From: JBNJGB01 sp051747385
GTDB lineage: Bacteria > Myxococcota_A > UBA9042 > PHBI01 > JACKFB01
Assembly: GCA_051747385.1 (NCBI GenBank)
Contig: JBNJGB010000038.1
Coordinates: 1-62,190, forward strand
Direction of reading: 5' to 3'
Length of the DNA: 62,190 nt
The notes below the pieces were generated by a model, which did not search any database, was not told the DNA's origin, and was given only the letters and a program-made list of their open reading frames with translations. This document shows positions 7,987-16,689 of the stretch, one piece after another. The position numbers and the translations under genes are program-made. Numbering within the stretch: the first letter of the stretch is position 1; every line of letters starts with the position of its first letter.

Positions 7987-10487
7987 TGGCACGAACGGGA
8001 CCGATCACCCGTACCGAGCTGGCGGCTGCCTTCGGCCGGGTCCGGACAGCGAGCCAGTCGCCCGGAGCCGACCGCGTCACCCCCGAGGAGTTCGAGGCGC
8101 ACCTGGACCAGCACCTGGAGGGGCTGGAGACGGCCCTGGCAACAGGAACATGGTCGCCGGACGCCCTGCTCCGCGTACCGATCGCCAAGGCCCGGGGTGG
8201 CACGCGGCGTCTGGCCATCCCGACCGTGCGGGACCGCGTGGTCATCGAGTGCCTGCGCCGTCGCCTCGAGCCCGTCATCGAGCCGACACTGAGCGACGCC
8301 GCGTTCGCGTTCCGGCCCGGACGATCCGCCCGTGCGGCCGTCGACACCCTGTCGGAGGCGGTGGAGGACGGCGCCGTATACGTGCTCCAGGGCGACATCC
8401 GAGCGTTCTTCGACCGCATCCCGCTCGATCGCCTGCTGGAGCAGCTCCGGCGGCACGTCGCGGACGAGCCGACCCTGGAGGCGACGCACCGACTGCTGCA
8501 TGGGCACGCGACGACGGACAGGCACGGTCTCGCGCAGGGCTCCGCGCTGTCCCCGCTCCTGTCGAACCTGTACCTCACGCCCGTCGACCGGGCGATGGAG
8601 TCCGCAAGGTATCGATTCATCCGATACGCCGACGATCTCGCCGTGCCGACTCGCGAGCACGACGCGGCCTCGGCCGCCCTCCGGCACCTCCAGCGGGAGC
8701 TCGATCGCCTGGGTCTGTCTCTCGTACAAGACAAGACCCGCGTCGCGTCCGTCGCTCGCGGTGTCACGTGGCTCGGCTTCCACATCGGCCCGGACGGATG
8801 TCACGTCTCAAGCGGGGCCGTGGACAGCCTCCGCGCCAGGATCGAGGCTGCCGCGCGCGAAGCCCCCACCGCCTCGCTCCGCGGCCGCCTGGAGCCCCTG
8901 GTCCGCGGCTGGGTCCAGTACTTCGACACACCGCTACCCGACGGGGTCACCCTCGGGCCGCACGGCGACCTCGTTCGAGCGCTCATCGAGGAGCACTCAC
9001 GAGCCGGCACCGTCGCGGCCCGCGGCCACTCCGCGACGAGCCCCGACGACGCGGAGGTCGACGTCGGCGCCCCGACCGCGCCCGGGGGTCCGCCGGACAC
9101 GAACCGCGAGGCCATCGACGACCTGCTCGACGCGGCCGACGCGCTGGCGACGCAGGGGGACTTCGCGGCGGCCGACGCCCGCTGGAGGGAGGCCGATCAC
9201 CTCCGGCGCCGGGTTCCTGAGGACCCGCCGCCAGACGAGCCCACGCGCCGGTGGGATCCGGACCTCCTGGACGCCTTCCTGGGGCTGTTCTGCGCCGGCC
9301 AGGAGGCTTTCGAACGCGTGTCCCGGCGCCGGGGCCACGGGACGGATGGCCGGCCGGCCTCCGTCGAGGTGGAGTGCCCACCCGGGCACGCCGACGCCCG
9401 CGCCCACCTGTCGGGCGAGGCGTCCATGGCGGTCCGGCCGCGACTCCCCGACGGGACCTCCATGCTCGGCGTGCTCGACATCGACGCCGCAGGAGACGCG
9501 TCCGCCGCCGCAGCCCAGGCCTTCGCGGAGGCCGTCCGAACGGTGGCACGCAGCCAGGGCGTCGAGGTCCTGGTCGAGGAGACCGGCGGTCGTGGCGTGC
9601 ACGTCTGGTGCCCACTCTCCGAGCCCGTGCCCGCGGACCGTCTCGGCCGGTGGCTGGACGCGCTGCAGGCCTCCGCCGGTGAGCCCGCCGAAGGGATTCG
9701 TGTCGAGCGCCTGCCGGCCACGGACGACGAGCCCGACCTCGCCTCCCAGGCCATGACCCTCCCTCTCGGAGTCCATCGGCGGACGGGGGACCGCAGCACC
9801 CTGCACCACGCCCATGGTACCGTCGACGATGCTCTGGCCGGGCTCCTCTCGGTGGAAACGACTCCGCCCTCCCACGTGGCCATGCCCACCGCGCCGGTGG
9901 CCGATGGGGAGAGTGAGCCGCACACGGTACCGGCCGCCCTCCCCGACTGGGCGTCGTTCGGCGTGGCCGTCGAGCGCGTGATGGCCGGGTGCGCAGTGCT
10001 ACGCCATCTCGCCGACAAGGCGGCCACGGTCGGACACCTGGACCACTCGGAGCGACTCAGCCTGCTCTACAGCCTGGGACATCTGGGCAAGGCGGGCGAG
10101 CGCGCCATCCACGCCATCGTGGGCAAGTGCCGGAACTACGACGTCCGCGAGACCGACCGGCAGATCCGGCGCCTCACCGGGATCCCCATCGGCTGCCGGC
10201 GCCTGAAGCAGAAGCACGCGGACGGGGCCCTCGAAGCAGCCTGCGTCTGCGAATTCGGAGATGTTCGCCGCCGCGGCGGCTACCCCACGCCGCTGCTCCA
10301 CGCGGGAGGGTTCCGGCGGAGGTGGAAGCGCATCCTCCAGGGCCGCGACCGGGTCCGCGAGGAGGCACGCCAAGCCGAGCGGCCGCCCGCGCGGGCCGTC
10401 ACGGAACCCTCGCCTCTGCCCCGCGCAAGCGACGAGGAGGCCCGGGGCGTCCTCGTGCGTGGGATACCGCCGCACGACTGGGCTTGA
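7986..10487 (+). CDS. Reverse transcriptase fused to archaeo-eukaryotic primase (CRISPR-associated)
   Basis: An 833-residue fusion. Residues 50-330 are a group-II-intron-like RT: RLAIPTVRDRVV (75-86), AFRPGRSA (108-115), GDIRAFF with Asp137, GLAQGSALSPLLSNLYL (181-197), the YADD catalytic box (214-217), and LGFHI (263-267). After a linker, residues 450-610 match an AEP/PrimPol primase: LDID (Asp498, Asp500), GGRGVHVW with His539, and LPLGVHRRTG (592-601). The C-terminal region (660-760) has spaced cysteines 669, 715, 737, 753 and 755, suggesting a PriL/PriCT-like metal- or Fe-S-binding module. It precedes cas1 by 19 bp. RTs beside Cas1 allow spacer capture from RNA, and CRISPR-associated primase-polymerases are implicated in adaptation. 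This protein could prime and copy RNA-derived prespacers. Cas1 is separate rather than fused. Confidence 0.93.
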   Translation: MARTGPITRTELAAAFGRVRTASQSPGADRVTPEEFEAHLDQHLEGLETALATGTWSPDALLRVPIAKARGGTRRLAIPTVRDRVVIECLRRRLEPVIEPTLSDAAFAFRPGRSARAAVDTLSEAVEDGAVYVLQGDIRAFFDRIPLDRLLEQLRRHVADEPTLEATHRLLHGHATTDRHGLAQGSALSPLLSNLYLTPVDRAMESARYRFIRYADDLAVPTREHDAASAALRHLQRELDRLGLSLVQDKTRVASVARGVTWLGFHIGPDGCHVSSGAVDSLRARIEAAAREAPTASLRGRLEPLVRGWVQYFDTPLPDGVTLGPHGDLVRALIEEHSRAGTVAARGHSATSPDDAEVDVGAPTAPGGPPDTNREAIDDLLDAADALATQGDFAAADARWREADHLRRRVPEDPPPDEPTRRWDPDLLDAFLGLFCAGQEAFERVSRRRGHGTDGRPASVEVECPPGHADARAHLSGEASMAVRPRLPDGTSMLGVLDIDAAGDASAAAAQAFAEAVRTVARSQGVEVLVEETGGRGVHVWCPLSEPVPADRLGRWLDALQASAGEPAEGIRVERLPATDDEPDLASQAMTLPLGVHRRTGDRSTLHHAHGTVDDALAGLLSVETTPPSHVAMPTAPVADGESEPHTVPAALPDWASFGVAVERVMAGCAVLRHLADKAATVGHLDHSERLSLLYSLGHLGKAGERAIHAIVGKCRNYDVRETDRQIRRLTGIPIGCRRLKQKHADGALEAACVCEFGDVRRRGGYPTPLLHAGGFRRRWKRILQGRDRVREEARQAERPPARAVTEPSPLPRASDEEARGVLVRGIPPHDWA

Positions 10488-10506
10488 GTTCGACGCGGAG
10501 GACACC

Positions 10507-11490
10507 ATGGAGCGCAAGACGCTGTACGTGACGGATCACGAAGCCCGGGTCCACCGGCGGCAGGGCGCCATCGCCGTGTCCGTCGAGGGCGCGACCCTGG
10601 AGAAGCTCCCTGCGGACGAGGTGGACCGGGTGGTCGTCTTCGGCAACGGTCAGGTGACCACCCAGGCCATCGCCCTCCTCCTGGCGCGGGGAGCCCAGGT
10701 GGCCTTCTTCTCGTCGTCCGGGCGATACCGGGGGCAGATCGTCTCCCCGGCGTCGGGCAACGTCTTCCTCCGCATGGCCCAGCACGCCCTCCACGGGGAC
10801 GAGACCTTTCGCGTAGACTTCGCAAGGGAGCTGGTGCGAACCAAGCTCACGGATGCCCGGGGCCGCCTGCTTCGCTTCCGCCGCAACCACCCGGAGGCTA
10901 CCGGGCCGCTGGAGGAGGCCGCGGGGCACCTGGAGGGCTCCCTCCGCAGGCTGGCGTCGGCGGACAGCGTCGAGTCCCTCCGTGGGATCGAAGGCGACGG
11001 CGCCCGAGCCTACTTCGGCGTCTTCGATCATCAGGTGCGCGCGCCGCTGGTCTTCGAGCGACGGAGTCGACACCCGGCGCACAACGAGGTGAATGCCCTG
11101 CTGAACCTCGGCTACACGCTCATCACGAACGAGCTCGCGGGCCGCCTCGAGGCCGCGGGGTTCGACCCGCGCATCGGGTACTTCCATGGCATCCGGTATG
11201 GGCGAGCCTCCCTGGCGCTCGACCTCGTGGAGGCCCACCGGGTCCGCGTGGTCGACCGCCTCACGCTGTCCGCGCTCAACCGGCGGATGATCGGTCGGGA
11301 CGACTTCGAGGACCGCGGGGATGGCCGCGGACCGAGGCTGACGCGGCGGGCGCTGGGGCGGTACCTCGCCATCTACGAGGAGACGATGGGCGACACGATC
11401 CCCGGGGAACTCAGCCCGCGGACCCGCATCCGGGACCAGATCACCGACCTCCGGCATCGCGTACTGTCCCCCGGACGCGAGGCGGCCTGA
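10507..11490 (+). CDS. cas1: Cas1 integrase
   Basis: A 327-residue CRISPR adaptation nuclease/integrase. The N-terminal beta domain starts TLYVTDHEARV with the typical VVVFGNGQVTTQAIALLL segment (42-59). The helical catalytic domain has metal ligands Glu162 (GIEGDGARAYF), His227 (GYFHG) and an acidic residue in LALDLVE (Asp239/Glu242), all conserved. Length is normal. With Cas2 it should form the Cas1-Cas2 complex that inserts spacers at the leader end of the array. The ATG at 10507 (with GAGGACACC before it) gives the canonical N-terminus. The sequence style fits the Cas1 branch linked to type III/RT systems. Confidence 0.97.
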   Translation: MERKTLYVTDHEARVHRRQGAIAVSVEGATLEKLPADEVDRVVVFGNGQVTTQAIALLLARGAQVAFFSSSGRYRGQIVSPASGNVFLRMAQHALHGDETFRVDFARELVRTKLTDARGRLLRFRRNHPEATGPLEEAAGHLEGSLRRLASADSVESLRGIEGDGARAYFGVFDHQVRAPLVFERRSRHPAHNEVNALLNLGYTLITNELAGRLEAAGFDPRIGYFHGIRYGRASLALDLVEAHRVRVVDRLTLSALNRRMIGRDDFEDRGDGRGPRLTRRALGRYLAIYEETMGDTIPGELSPRTRIRDQITDLRHRVLSPGREAA

Positions 11491-11492
11491 AG

Positions 11493-11771
11493 ATGGCCAC
11501 GGAGCTGCTCGTCGCCTACGACATCCCCTCCGACCGGCGGCGGCGGAAGGTGGCGGACGCCCTGGAGCGGCTCGGCCGCCGCGTGCAATACAGCGTGTTC
11601 GTCCTCCGCGGCCGCAGCGCCGTACAGGCCGAGCGCGCCATCGAACCCCTCATCGATCCCGCCGAGGACGATGTCCGGATCCACGTCCTCTGCGCGGCGT
11701 GTGCGGAGCGGACCCGGCTCCTGGGCCTCGCGCGGCGGACACGGGGTCCCGCCGGGTTTCGCATCTTCTGA
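11493..11771 (+). CDS. cas2: Cas2 adaptation protein
   Basis: A 92-residue ferredoxin-like protein beginning with a beta strand LLVAYDIPSDRRRRKVADAL. Asp10 is at the canonical Cas2 metal position. It is followed by the YSVFVLRG strand and the IHVLCAAC strand. It starts 2 bp after the cas1 stop, the usual cas1-cas2 coupling. It is the structural core dimer of the spacer integration complex. Its stop lies 15 bp from the convergent cas6 stop. Confidence 0.95.
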   Translation: MATELLVAYDIPSDRRRRKVADALERLGRRVQYSVFVLRGRSAVQAERAIEPLIDPAEDDVRIHVLCAACAERTRLLGLARRTRGPAGFRIF

Positions 11772-11786
11772 GGGGAGCGCGCCCGG

Positions 11787-12692
11787 TCACTCCATGGTGG
11801 CGTGCAGGCGGAAGCGGCCCAGGCCGAAGCTGGTGGACTTGCCCAGGTGGACGGTCTGGGCGGCCCGGAGAAGGGGGAGGAAGGGTCCGACGGGACCCTC
11901 GAAGTCGATGCGCCCGAGCAGGCCGCGCATGGGGACCGTAGCGTCTCGCTCCAGGGAGTGCCGCTTCCAGGCGTGAGGCCGGAGGTCGCTCCTGGTGACG
12001 CGCACGCTGCCCGCCAGGTCCTGGAGAACCGGCCAATCGGGCATCGAGGCCCCGTCGGTGCTCCCATACATCGCCGCGAGAAGCTCCAGGCGACGGCGAG
12101 CGTGGCGGACCAGCTCCGGGAAATCCAGATCGGTCACCAGCTCCTTCCGTCCGCTGCGATACAGCTCCGTCGGCGTCAGCAGGTCCACGCGGAGCCTGCC
12201 CTGCCCCGGGGCGCCGTCCGAGACCGGCAGGCCCTGGGTGGGCTCGACGGCCACGTCGTCGAGCACGACACGGCCCTCGTCCCGGCCCAGAGGAAGGTCG
12301 GCCACGTGCGCCAGGGCGCCGCGCAGCCGCTCCGTGGGGTCGGGCTCCAGGGAGCGGAGCAGACGAAACGACAGCTCGAGGCGCTCTCCGTCCCAGAGGC
12401 CCTTGTCGCGGAGGCGCGGATAGCGGGGCACGAGGGCCTTCGGCGCCCTCCCCCTGCCCTGCAGGAGGCGATGTGGCGAGTCCTCGGGGACTGGCGTATC
12501 GAGGAGCAGGCCGTACACGCATCGGCCGGGCTCGCGGCACGGGCCCTCGACGCCGTGCCCGTGCCGACCGCAGCCGGCGCGCATCAGGGCTCGGCCCAGA
12601 ACGCCATGGACCAGCCCCTCCGGCCGGGCGGGCCATCGGAATGGGCGAACGACACGGTATGTGGCTCGGAGCTCGGTGACGGGAAGGCGCAT
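11787..12692 (-). CDS. cas6: Cas6-family pre-crRNA endoribonuclease
   Basis: A 301-residue RAMP protein. The C-terminal domain ends with the glycine-rich signature HLGKSTSFGLGRFRL, diagnostic of the Cas6 family, which cuts CRISPR transcripts within repeats. The N-terminal half has a first ferredoxin-like domain with the CGRHGHG...CREPGRC...YGLL section often seen in the stand-alone Cas6 of type III loci. I chose the ATG at 12692 (MRLPVTELRATYRVV) because the 50 upstream codons are basic and unlike the family. It is convergent with cas2 and divergent from the CBASS operon. It shows that crRNA processing is intact although no effector complex is present. Confidence 0.9.
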   Translation of the reverse strand: MRLPVTELRATYRVVRPFRWPARPEGLVHGVLGRALMRAGCGRHGHGVEGPCREPGRCVYGLLLDTPVPEDSPHRLLQGRGRAPKALVPRYPRLRDKGLWDGERLELSFRLLRSLEPDPTERLRGALAHVADLPLGRDEGRVVLDDVAVEPTQGLPVSDGAPGQGRLRVDLLTPTELYRSGRKELVTDLDFPELVRHARRRLELLAAMYGSTDGASMPDWPVLQDLAGSVRVTRSDLRPHAWKRHSLERDATVPMRGLLGRIDFEGPVGPFLPLLRAAQTVHLGKSTSFGLGRFRLHATME

Positions 12693-13059
12693 GGGGCGAC
12701 CTCGGCTTCGGGGCGGTGGCATGCTCGCCACGCAACGCGGACCTGTCAACGCGGCCCGACGGGTGTTTACCGCCTGTGTCGCCGTCCGAGGGTGGGCACA
12801 CCCCACCCGCACTGCCGGAGCGAAGGCGGCCGACTCCGTCACCAGGTCACCAGGGCAGTCCTGCGTCGTGTCGCCTCGCCCTTCCGGACCGCCCCATCAA
12901 GGCATCTCACCGCCACGCACAAGAATCTCTGCGCATGGCCTTGACCGGCTCCGATGCGGCCCTACGGTCCGCGCCCTTCGACGACGCCGCATCACGCACC
13001 TGCGTATCTGCGCGCCTCCGCCCGACCGTTTCCGCTTCTCCACCTTCCTCGAGCTGCTG
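12693..13059. other. Divergent intergenic region between cas6 and CBASS
   Basis: 367 bp without a convincing gene. It should carry the promoters of cas6 (leftward) and of the CD-NTase operon (rightward). A perfect 7-bp inverted repeat GGGTGGG/CCCACCC with a 5-nt loop lies at 12790-12808. I see no strong -10/-35 pair. Open frames run through it, but they have no start signal or recognisable product. Confidence 0.5.
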
Positions 13060-14043
13060 ATGACCTACGTGACCAACGCGACGATGGCATCGTACATCCG
13101 CGATGTCGTGAACCTCCCGGCCGACCGCGAGAGCAGATTCCGCGGCCAGGTGACCTACCTCCGCGACCGCTTCCAGAGCTACGCCGCAGAGCACCCGACG
13201 CTGAGCGTGAAGAAGCTGCTCGGCTCCGGGTCGTTGAAGAAGCGGACGCACAACAGCCGGCTGAACGACATCGACATCGCGGCGTACGTGGACGCCGGGG
13301 ACGTCACGAACGATGACGTCCACGAGGTGAACCACGCACAGCTCCTGAGCCACGTCTGCGACACGCTCCGCGCTGTCTACGGCGGCACCAAGGACCCGTC
13401 GGACTTCGAGGTCCGGTCGACGGCCGTCGCCATCCACTTCCACGGCTCCAAGCTGGACGTCGACGTGGTGCCGGTCGTCGTCGACCACCGGTCCGGGTGT
13501 GACGAAGGCTGGGTCCTTCGAGGCGGTGCCTCTCCCCTCCGTACGTGCATTCCTCGGCACGCGGAGTTCATCCGTGCGGTACACGGCGACCACCCCGGCT
13601 TCCGCGAGTTTGTCCGGCTGATGAAGTGGTGGCGCACCAAGAACGAGGTCGCGGTCAGGTCGTTCCTGCTGGAGCTCCTCGCTGCGCACCTCTGCAGGCG
13701 CGGCGAGCTCACTCCGAACCGACCGCTCGACGCGTTCGAGGACTTCGTCGACTGGATCGCCCAGACCCGTCTCGACGTCGACATCTGGTTCGATGACTGG
13801 TTCCACGACCCGGGAGGCCAGCGCGCCCTGCCCTTCGTGATGGACCCGGTCAATCCGCTGAACAACGCCGCCGAGAAGATGCAGGAGGTCTGGGGCCCCT
13901 CACAGCGGCTGCTGGGCCTGGTCGATGCTGCGGACCAGGCCGCTGCCGCCCTGTCCGAGGCGCGCGCCGCGCGTACGAAGGCCCAGGCCGGAGATGCCCT
14001 CGCTCAGGTCTTCGGACCGTCGGTCAAGGCGGTGGCCCGATGA
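13060..14043 (+). CDS. CD-NTase (cGAS/DncV-like nucleotidyltransferase), CBASS
   Basis: A 327-residue (from 13060) SMODS-type nucleotidyltransferase. The active-site pattern is clear: GSGS at 55-58, then NDIDIAAYV with Asp70/Asp72, and the third acidic strand KLDVDVVPV (Asp133/Asp135). The helical second domain includes LMKWWRTKNEVAVRSFLLELLAAH. Such enzymes make cyclic oligonucleotide alarms on phage infection, which activate an effector. The ATG at 13060 or 13084 (MASYIRDVV) could be used; neither has a strong ribosome site. The 3' end overlaps the next gene by ATGA, so the four-gene set is an operon. With the HORMA-like and TRIP13-like partners this is a type III CBASS. Confidence 0.93.
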   Translation: MTYVTNATMASYIRDVVNLPADRESRFRGQVTYLRDRFQSYAAEHPTLSVKKLLGSGSLKKRTHNSRLNDIDIAAYVDAGDVTNDDVHEVNHAQLLSHVCDTLRAVYGGTKDPSDFEVRSTAVAIHFHGSKLDVDVVPVVVDHRSGCDEGWVLRGGASPLRTCIPRHAEFIRAVHGDHPGFREFVRLMKWWRTKNEVAVRSFLLELLAAHLCRRGELTPNRPLDAFEDFVDWIAQTRLDVDIWFDDWFHDPGGQRALPFVMDPVNPLNNAAEKMQEVWGPSQRLLGLVDAADQAAAALSEARAARTKAQAGDALAQVFGPSVKAVAR

Positions 14044-14555
14044 CAGCAACGGCGACGGCTACGCAGACATGGACACACACCGCGACCCGGGCGCAGGTGA
14101 ACCACTTCGGCATGAAGGTAGGGGCGGAGATCCGGAACCTGTTCGTGCGACCGGGTCTCATGTCCGAAGACCTGGCCCTGAACCTGCGCGACGACATCTG
14201 CGCCTACCTGTCTCGCGGATTCGCTGAGGTGGTGAGCCTCCAGCTCCGCCGCGGACCGACGGTCGTCTTCGCGCTCGAGTTCACCCTGGAGCAGTGGAAC
14301 GGGACGGCCTCCGATGACCGCGGCCGGGGGTACCGACGACCGGACACAGCGGGGCTCAACTGGGGCGTGTTCATCGAGCAGACCGCTCGGTTCGACGAAC
14401 TCGATGAGGGCGAGAAGCGGAAGTTCTGGGACAGCCTCGAGGGTAGCTGGGGTCCCGCCGACCGACTCGAGTACGACGGCGGTGGAGCGTGGTCCGGTGT
14501 CGACCGGCACCATGTCCACACGGGGTCCCAGCTCAGCCGGCGCGTGTTCGGATGA
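14040..14555 (+). CDS. HORMA-domain-like CBASS activator
   Basis: A 171-residue protein between a CD-NTase and a TRIP13-like ATPase, the fixed position of the bacterial HORMA protein in type III CBASS. The sequence agrees with that family: an N-terminal Thr-rich strand (TWTHTATRAQVNHFGMKVGAEI), a long helical middle (LALNLRDDICAYLSRGFAEVVSLQLRR) and a beta section (TVVFALEFTLEQW). Bacterial HORMA proteins bind peptides of phage origin and switch on the CD-NTase. The assignment rests mostly on context plus this pattern. It overlaps both neighbours by ATGA. The C-terminus ends in VFG. Confidence 0.75.
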   Translation: MTATATATQTWTHTATRAQVNHFGMKVGAEIRNLFVRPGLMSEDLALNLRDDICAYLSRGFAEVVSLQLRRGPTVVFALEFTLEQWNGTASDDRGRGYRRPDTAGLNWGVFIEQTARFDELDEGEKRKFWDSLEGSWGPADRLEYDGGGAWSGVDRHHVHTGSQLSRRVFG

Positions 14556-15739
14556 CGCAGTTCGTAAGCAAGGCGAGCGGGCACAGCGTCGAGGTGGACC
14601 TGGACGCCGTCCTGGACCAGGTGGAGGCTGCCTGCCCGGGTGAAGACCCGGTCCCGATCGCTCGACGCCGCGTTCTGGAGCAACTGGACCTCGATGGGCT
14701 CCCCCCGTCGGACGAGGACGTCATGGCCATCGAGCAGGCGGTGATGGCCGGGCTTCGGAAGGGACGATTCCCGGATTCAGTGACCTTGGAGAGCAACTTG
14801 TACGCACGTCCACCACGCCGATCTCCGCGGAAGGAAGCCACGGAGCCCGAGGAAGTCGAAGGGTTCGACCTCGTCGTGCCCCTGCCCAACGACGACGCAG
14901 ACTCCAGGTTCGAGGCCCTCATCGGGCTGGACGGCCACAAGCGCGACATGCTCGCCATCGCCCGAGAGCTTCGCGACCCGGCGCGGCTCCGGCGTTGGGC
15001 AGCAAAACACCATGCCGGCGCTTCCGTGCCAATCCTGGAGCGGTTGCACCGGCGAGTGCCCCTCATCGTCCTCGCGGGGGATGTCGGAAGCGGCAAGACG
15101 GAGCTGGCGGAGACCTTCGGAAGCGTGCTGGCACGCGACACGGGCGAGGAGATGCAGCTCCTGCGGCTTGGCCTGGCAGCTCGTGGCACGGGCATGCAGG
15201 GACAGGCGACCGCGAAGATCCAGGCAGCCTTCGCGACGGCGAAGAGGCGCGCCCAAGACACCCCCGTAGTCCTCCTCCTCGACGAAGCCGACGCCATCGC
15301 GCAGTCGAGGGAAGAGGCACAGATGCATCATGAGGACCGGGCGGGGGTCAACGCCCTGATCCAGGCCGTCGACCAGGTGCGCGAGCTGGACGGGCGACTC
15401 ATCGTCGTCATGTGCACCAACCGGAGCAGCGCGCTCGACCCCGCCCTCGTGCGCCGTGCTGCTCTCGTCCTACGCTTCGACAGGCCGGACAGGGCCGCAC
15501 GTGCGAGCATCCTCAAGGGCGCTCTCGGCCCCCTGCTGGAGGCCAGCATCGTCGAAGAGGTGGCCGGCGTGACGGGTGTAACCGACGGCCGGCCCTCGTT
15601 CGCAGCGTCCGACCTCGTCACTCGCGTCGTGCCGCAGGCCATCCGACGTGCGGCCAGCGAGGACCGTCCGCTTACCGTCGATGACCTGCTCGACGTCGTT
15701 CGCACGGTCGAGCCGACCCCTCCGTTCCGGGATGAGTAG
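14552..15739 (+). CDS. TRIP13/Pch2-like AAA+ ATPase, CBASS regulator
   Basis: A 395-residue AAA+ protein. Walker A is GDVGSGKT (176-183) and Walker B is VVLLLDEAD (239-247). A sensor-like MCTNRSSALDPALVRRAALVL with arginine-finger-type residues follows. In type III CBASS this remodelase disassembles the HORMA-CD-NTase complex and so prevents or ends signalling. It starts inside the stop of the HORMA gene. A 104-bp gap follows before the effector gene. Confidence 0.9.
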   Translation: MTQFVSKASGHSVEVDLDAVLDQVEAACPGEDPVPIARRRVLEQLDLDGLPPSDEDVMAIEQAVMAGLRKGRFPDSVTLESNLYARPPRRSPRKEATEPEEVEGFDLVVPLPNDDADSRFEALIGLDGHKRDMLAIARELRDPARLRRWAAKHHAGASVPILERLHRRVPLIVLAGDVGSGKTELAETFGSVLARDTGEEMQLLRLGLAARGTGMQGQATAKIQAAFATAKRRAQDTPVVLLLDEADAIAQSREEAQMHHEDRAGVNALIQAVDQVRELDGRLIVVMCTNRSSALDPALVRRAALVLRFDRPDRAARASILKGALGPLLEASIVEEVAGVTGVTDGRPSFAASDLVTRVVPQAIRRAASEDRPLTVDDLLDVVRTVEPTPPFRDE

Positions 15740-15843
15740 CCGGGACCGGCCGTCGGACGTGGCCGTACCCCTCGGGTAGAATCTGGCATCGCGCCACACG
15801 CCACACACACACCACAAACAACGTACGACTGGCGAATTGGGAT

Positions 15844-16590
15844 ATGAAGAAGGTCGACCTGGGCAAGCTGTTCTTCGGACTGCAGGACGAGCTGGCGAGC
15901 AAGCTGGGGACCACTCGCTCGGTCGTCGGCCACGGCGGCGCCAAGGGAGCCGCTACGGAGGCCCATTGGCAGGAGATGCTCTCCGCCTTCCTGCCTACGC
16001 GGTACCAGGTGTCGAAGGGCTTCGTAGTCGACGCCGACGGCGCCCGAAGCGACGAGCTCGATCTGATCATCCATGACCGCCAGTACTCCCCGTTCCTCCT
16101 GCCCTACGAAGGCGCCCACCACGTGCCGGCCGAGAGCGTGTACGCCGTCTTCGAAGTGAAGCAGGACATCTCCAAGGCGAGGCTCGAATACGCGGGCGAC
16201 AAGGCGGCGTCCGTGCGCGCTCTCCGCCGCACCTCCGTCAGCATCAGGCACGCTGGCGGCACCTTCCCGCCCAAGCCCCCGGGACCGATTCTGGCAGGCT
16301 TCCTCTGTCTCGAGAGCTCGTGGGCAGGCGGACTCGGCGACGCCTTCGACGAACACCTCGCCGCACTGTCGGGCGACCGGGTCGTGGACCTGGGCTGCGT
16401 ACTGAATCACGGGGCCTTCCACAGAGACGAGGGCGACACCCTCTCCACATCGAGCGCCGACACCGCGCTCGTCTGGTTTTTCGTGACGTTGGTGAGCCGC
16501 CTGCAGAGACTGGGCACGGTGCCCGCGCTCGATCTCCACCAGTACCTGGAGGTCATCGAGGGGGCGGCCGACGGGGATGCTCCCGATTGA
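15844..16590 (+). CDS. DUF6602-type protein, probable PD-(D/E)XK nuclease CBASS effector
   Basis: A 248-residue protein. The block ELDLIIHDRQYSPF (Asp73) followed by ESVYAVFEVKQDI (Glu104-Val-Lys106) is a PD-(D/E)XK-like arrangement, D...ExK. The order E...LPTRYQVSKGFVVD...LDLIIHD...VYAVFEVK matches the DUF6602 family as I remember it. Its place after the CD-NTase, HORMA and TRIP13 genes marks it as the effector, where NucC is more often found. It would be a DNA-degrading abortive-infection effector if nuclease activity is real. It is separated from the ATPase by 104 bp holding a weak promoter-like pair (TCGGAC 15753-15758, TAGAAT 15777-15782). Family recall is from memory; activity is inferred. 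Confidence 0.75.
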   Translation: MKKVDLGKLFFGLQDELASKLGTTRSVVGHGGAKGAATEAHWQEMLSAFLPTRYQVSKGFVVDADGARSDELDLIIHDRQYSPFLLPYEGAHHVPAESVYAVFEVKQDISKARLEYAGDKAASVRALRRTSVSIRHAGGTFPPKPPGPILAGFLCLESSWAGGLGDAFDEHLAALSGDRVVDLGCVLNHGAFHRDEGDTLSTSSADTALVWFFVTLVSRLQRLGTVPALDLHQYLEVIEGAADGDAPD

Positions 16591-16689
16591 GTGAACGCGC
16601 TTCGGGAGGGGGGCCATAGGGCTCCGACTCGGAGCTTGATCCCAGGCCGGTGCAGACCCGTGCGCCGTCCGGCGTGCAGGCACGGGGTG

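Noticed and set aside
7986..10487. Group II intron or retron as the source of the RT
   Set aside because: No maturase or HNH domain, no intron RNA or msr/msd-like repeats beside it, and the primase fusion plus cas1/cas2 context explain it better.
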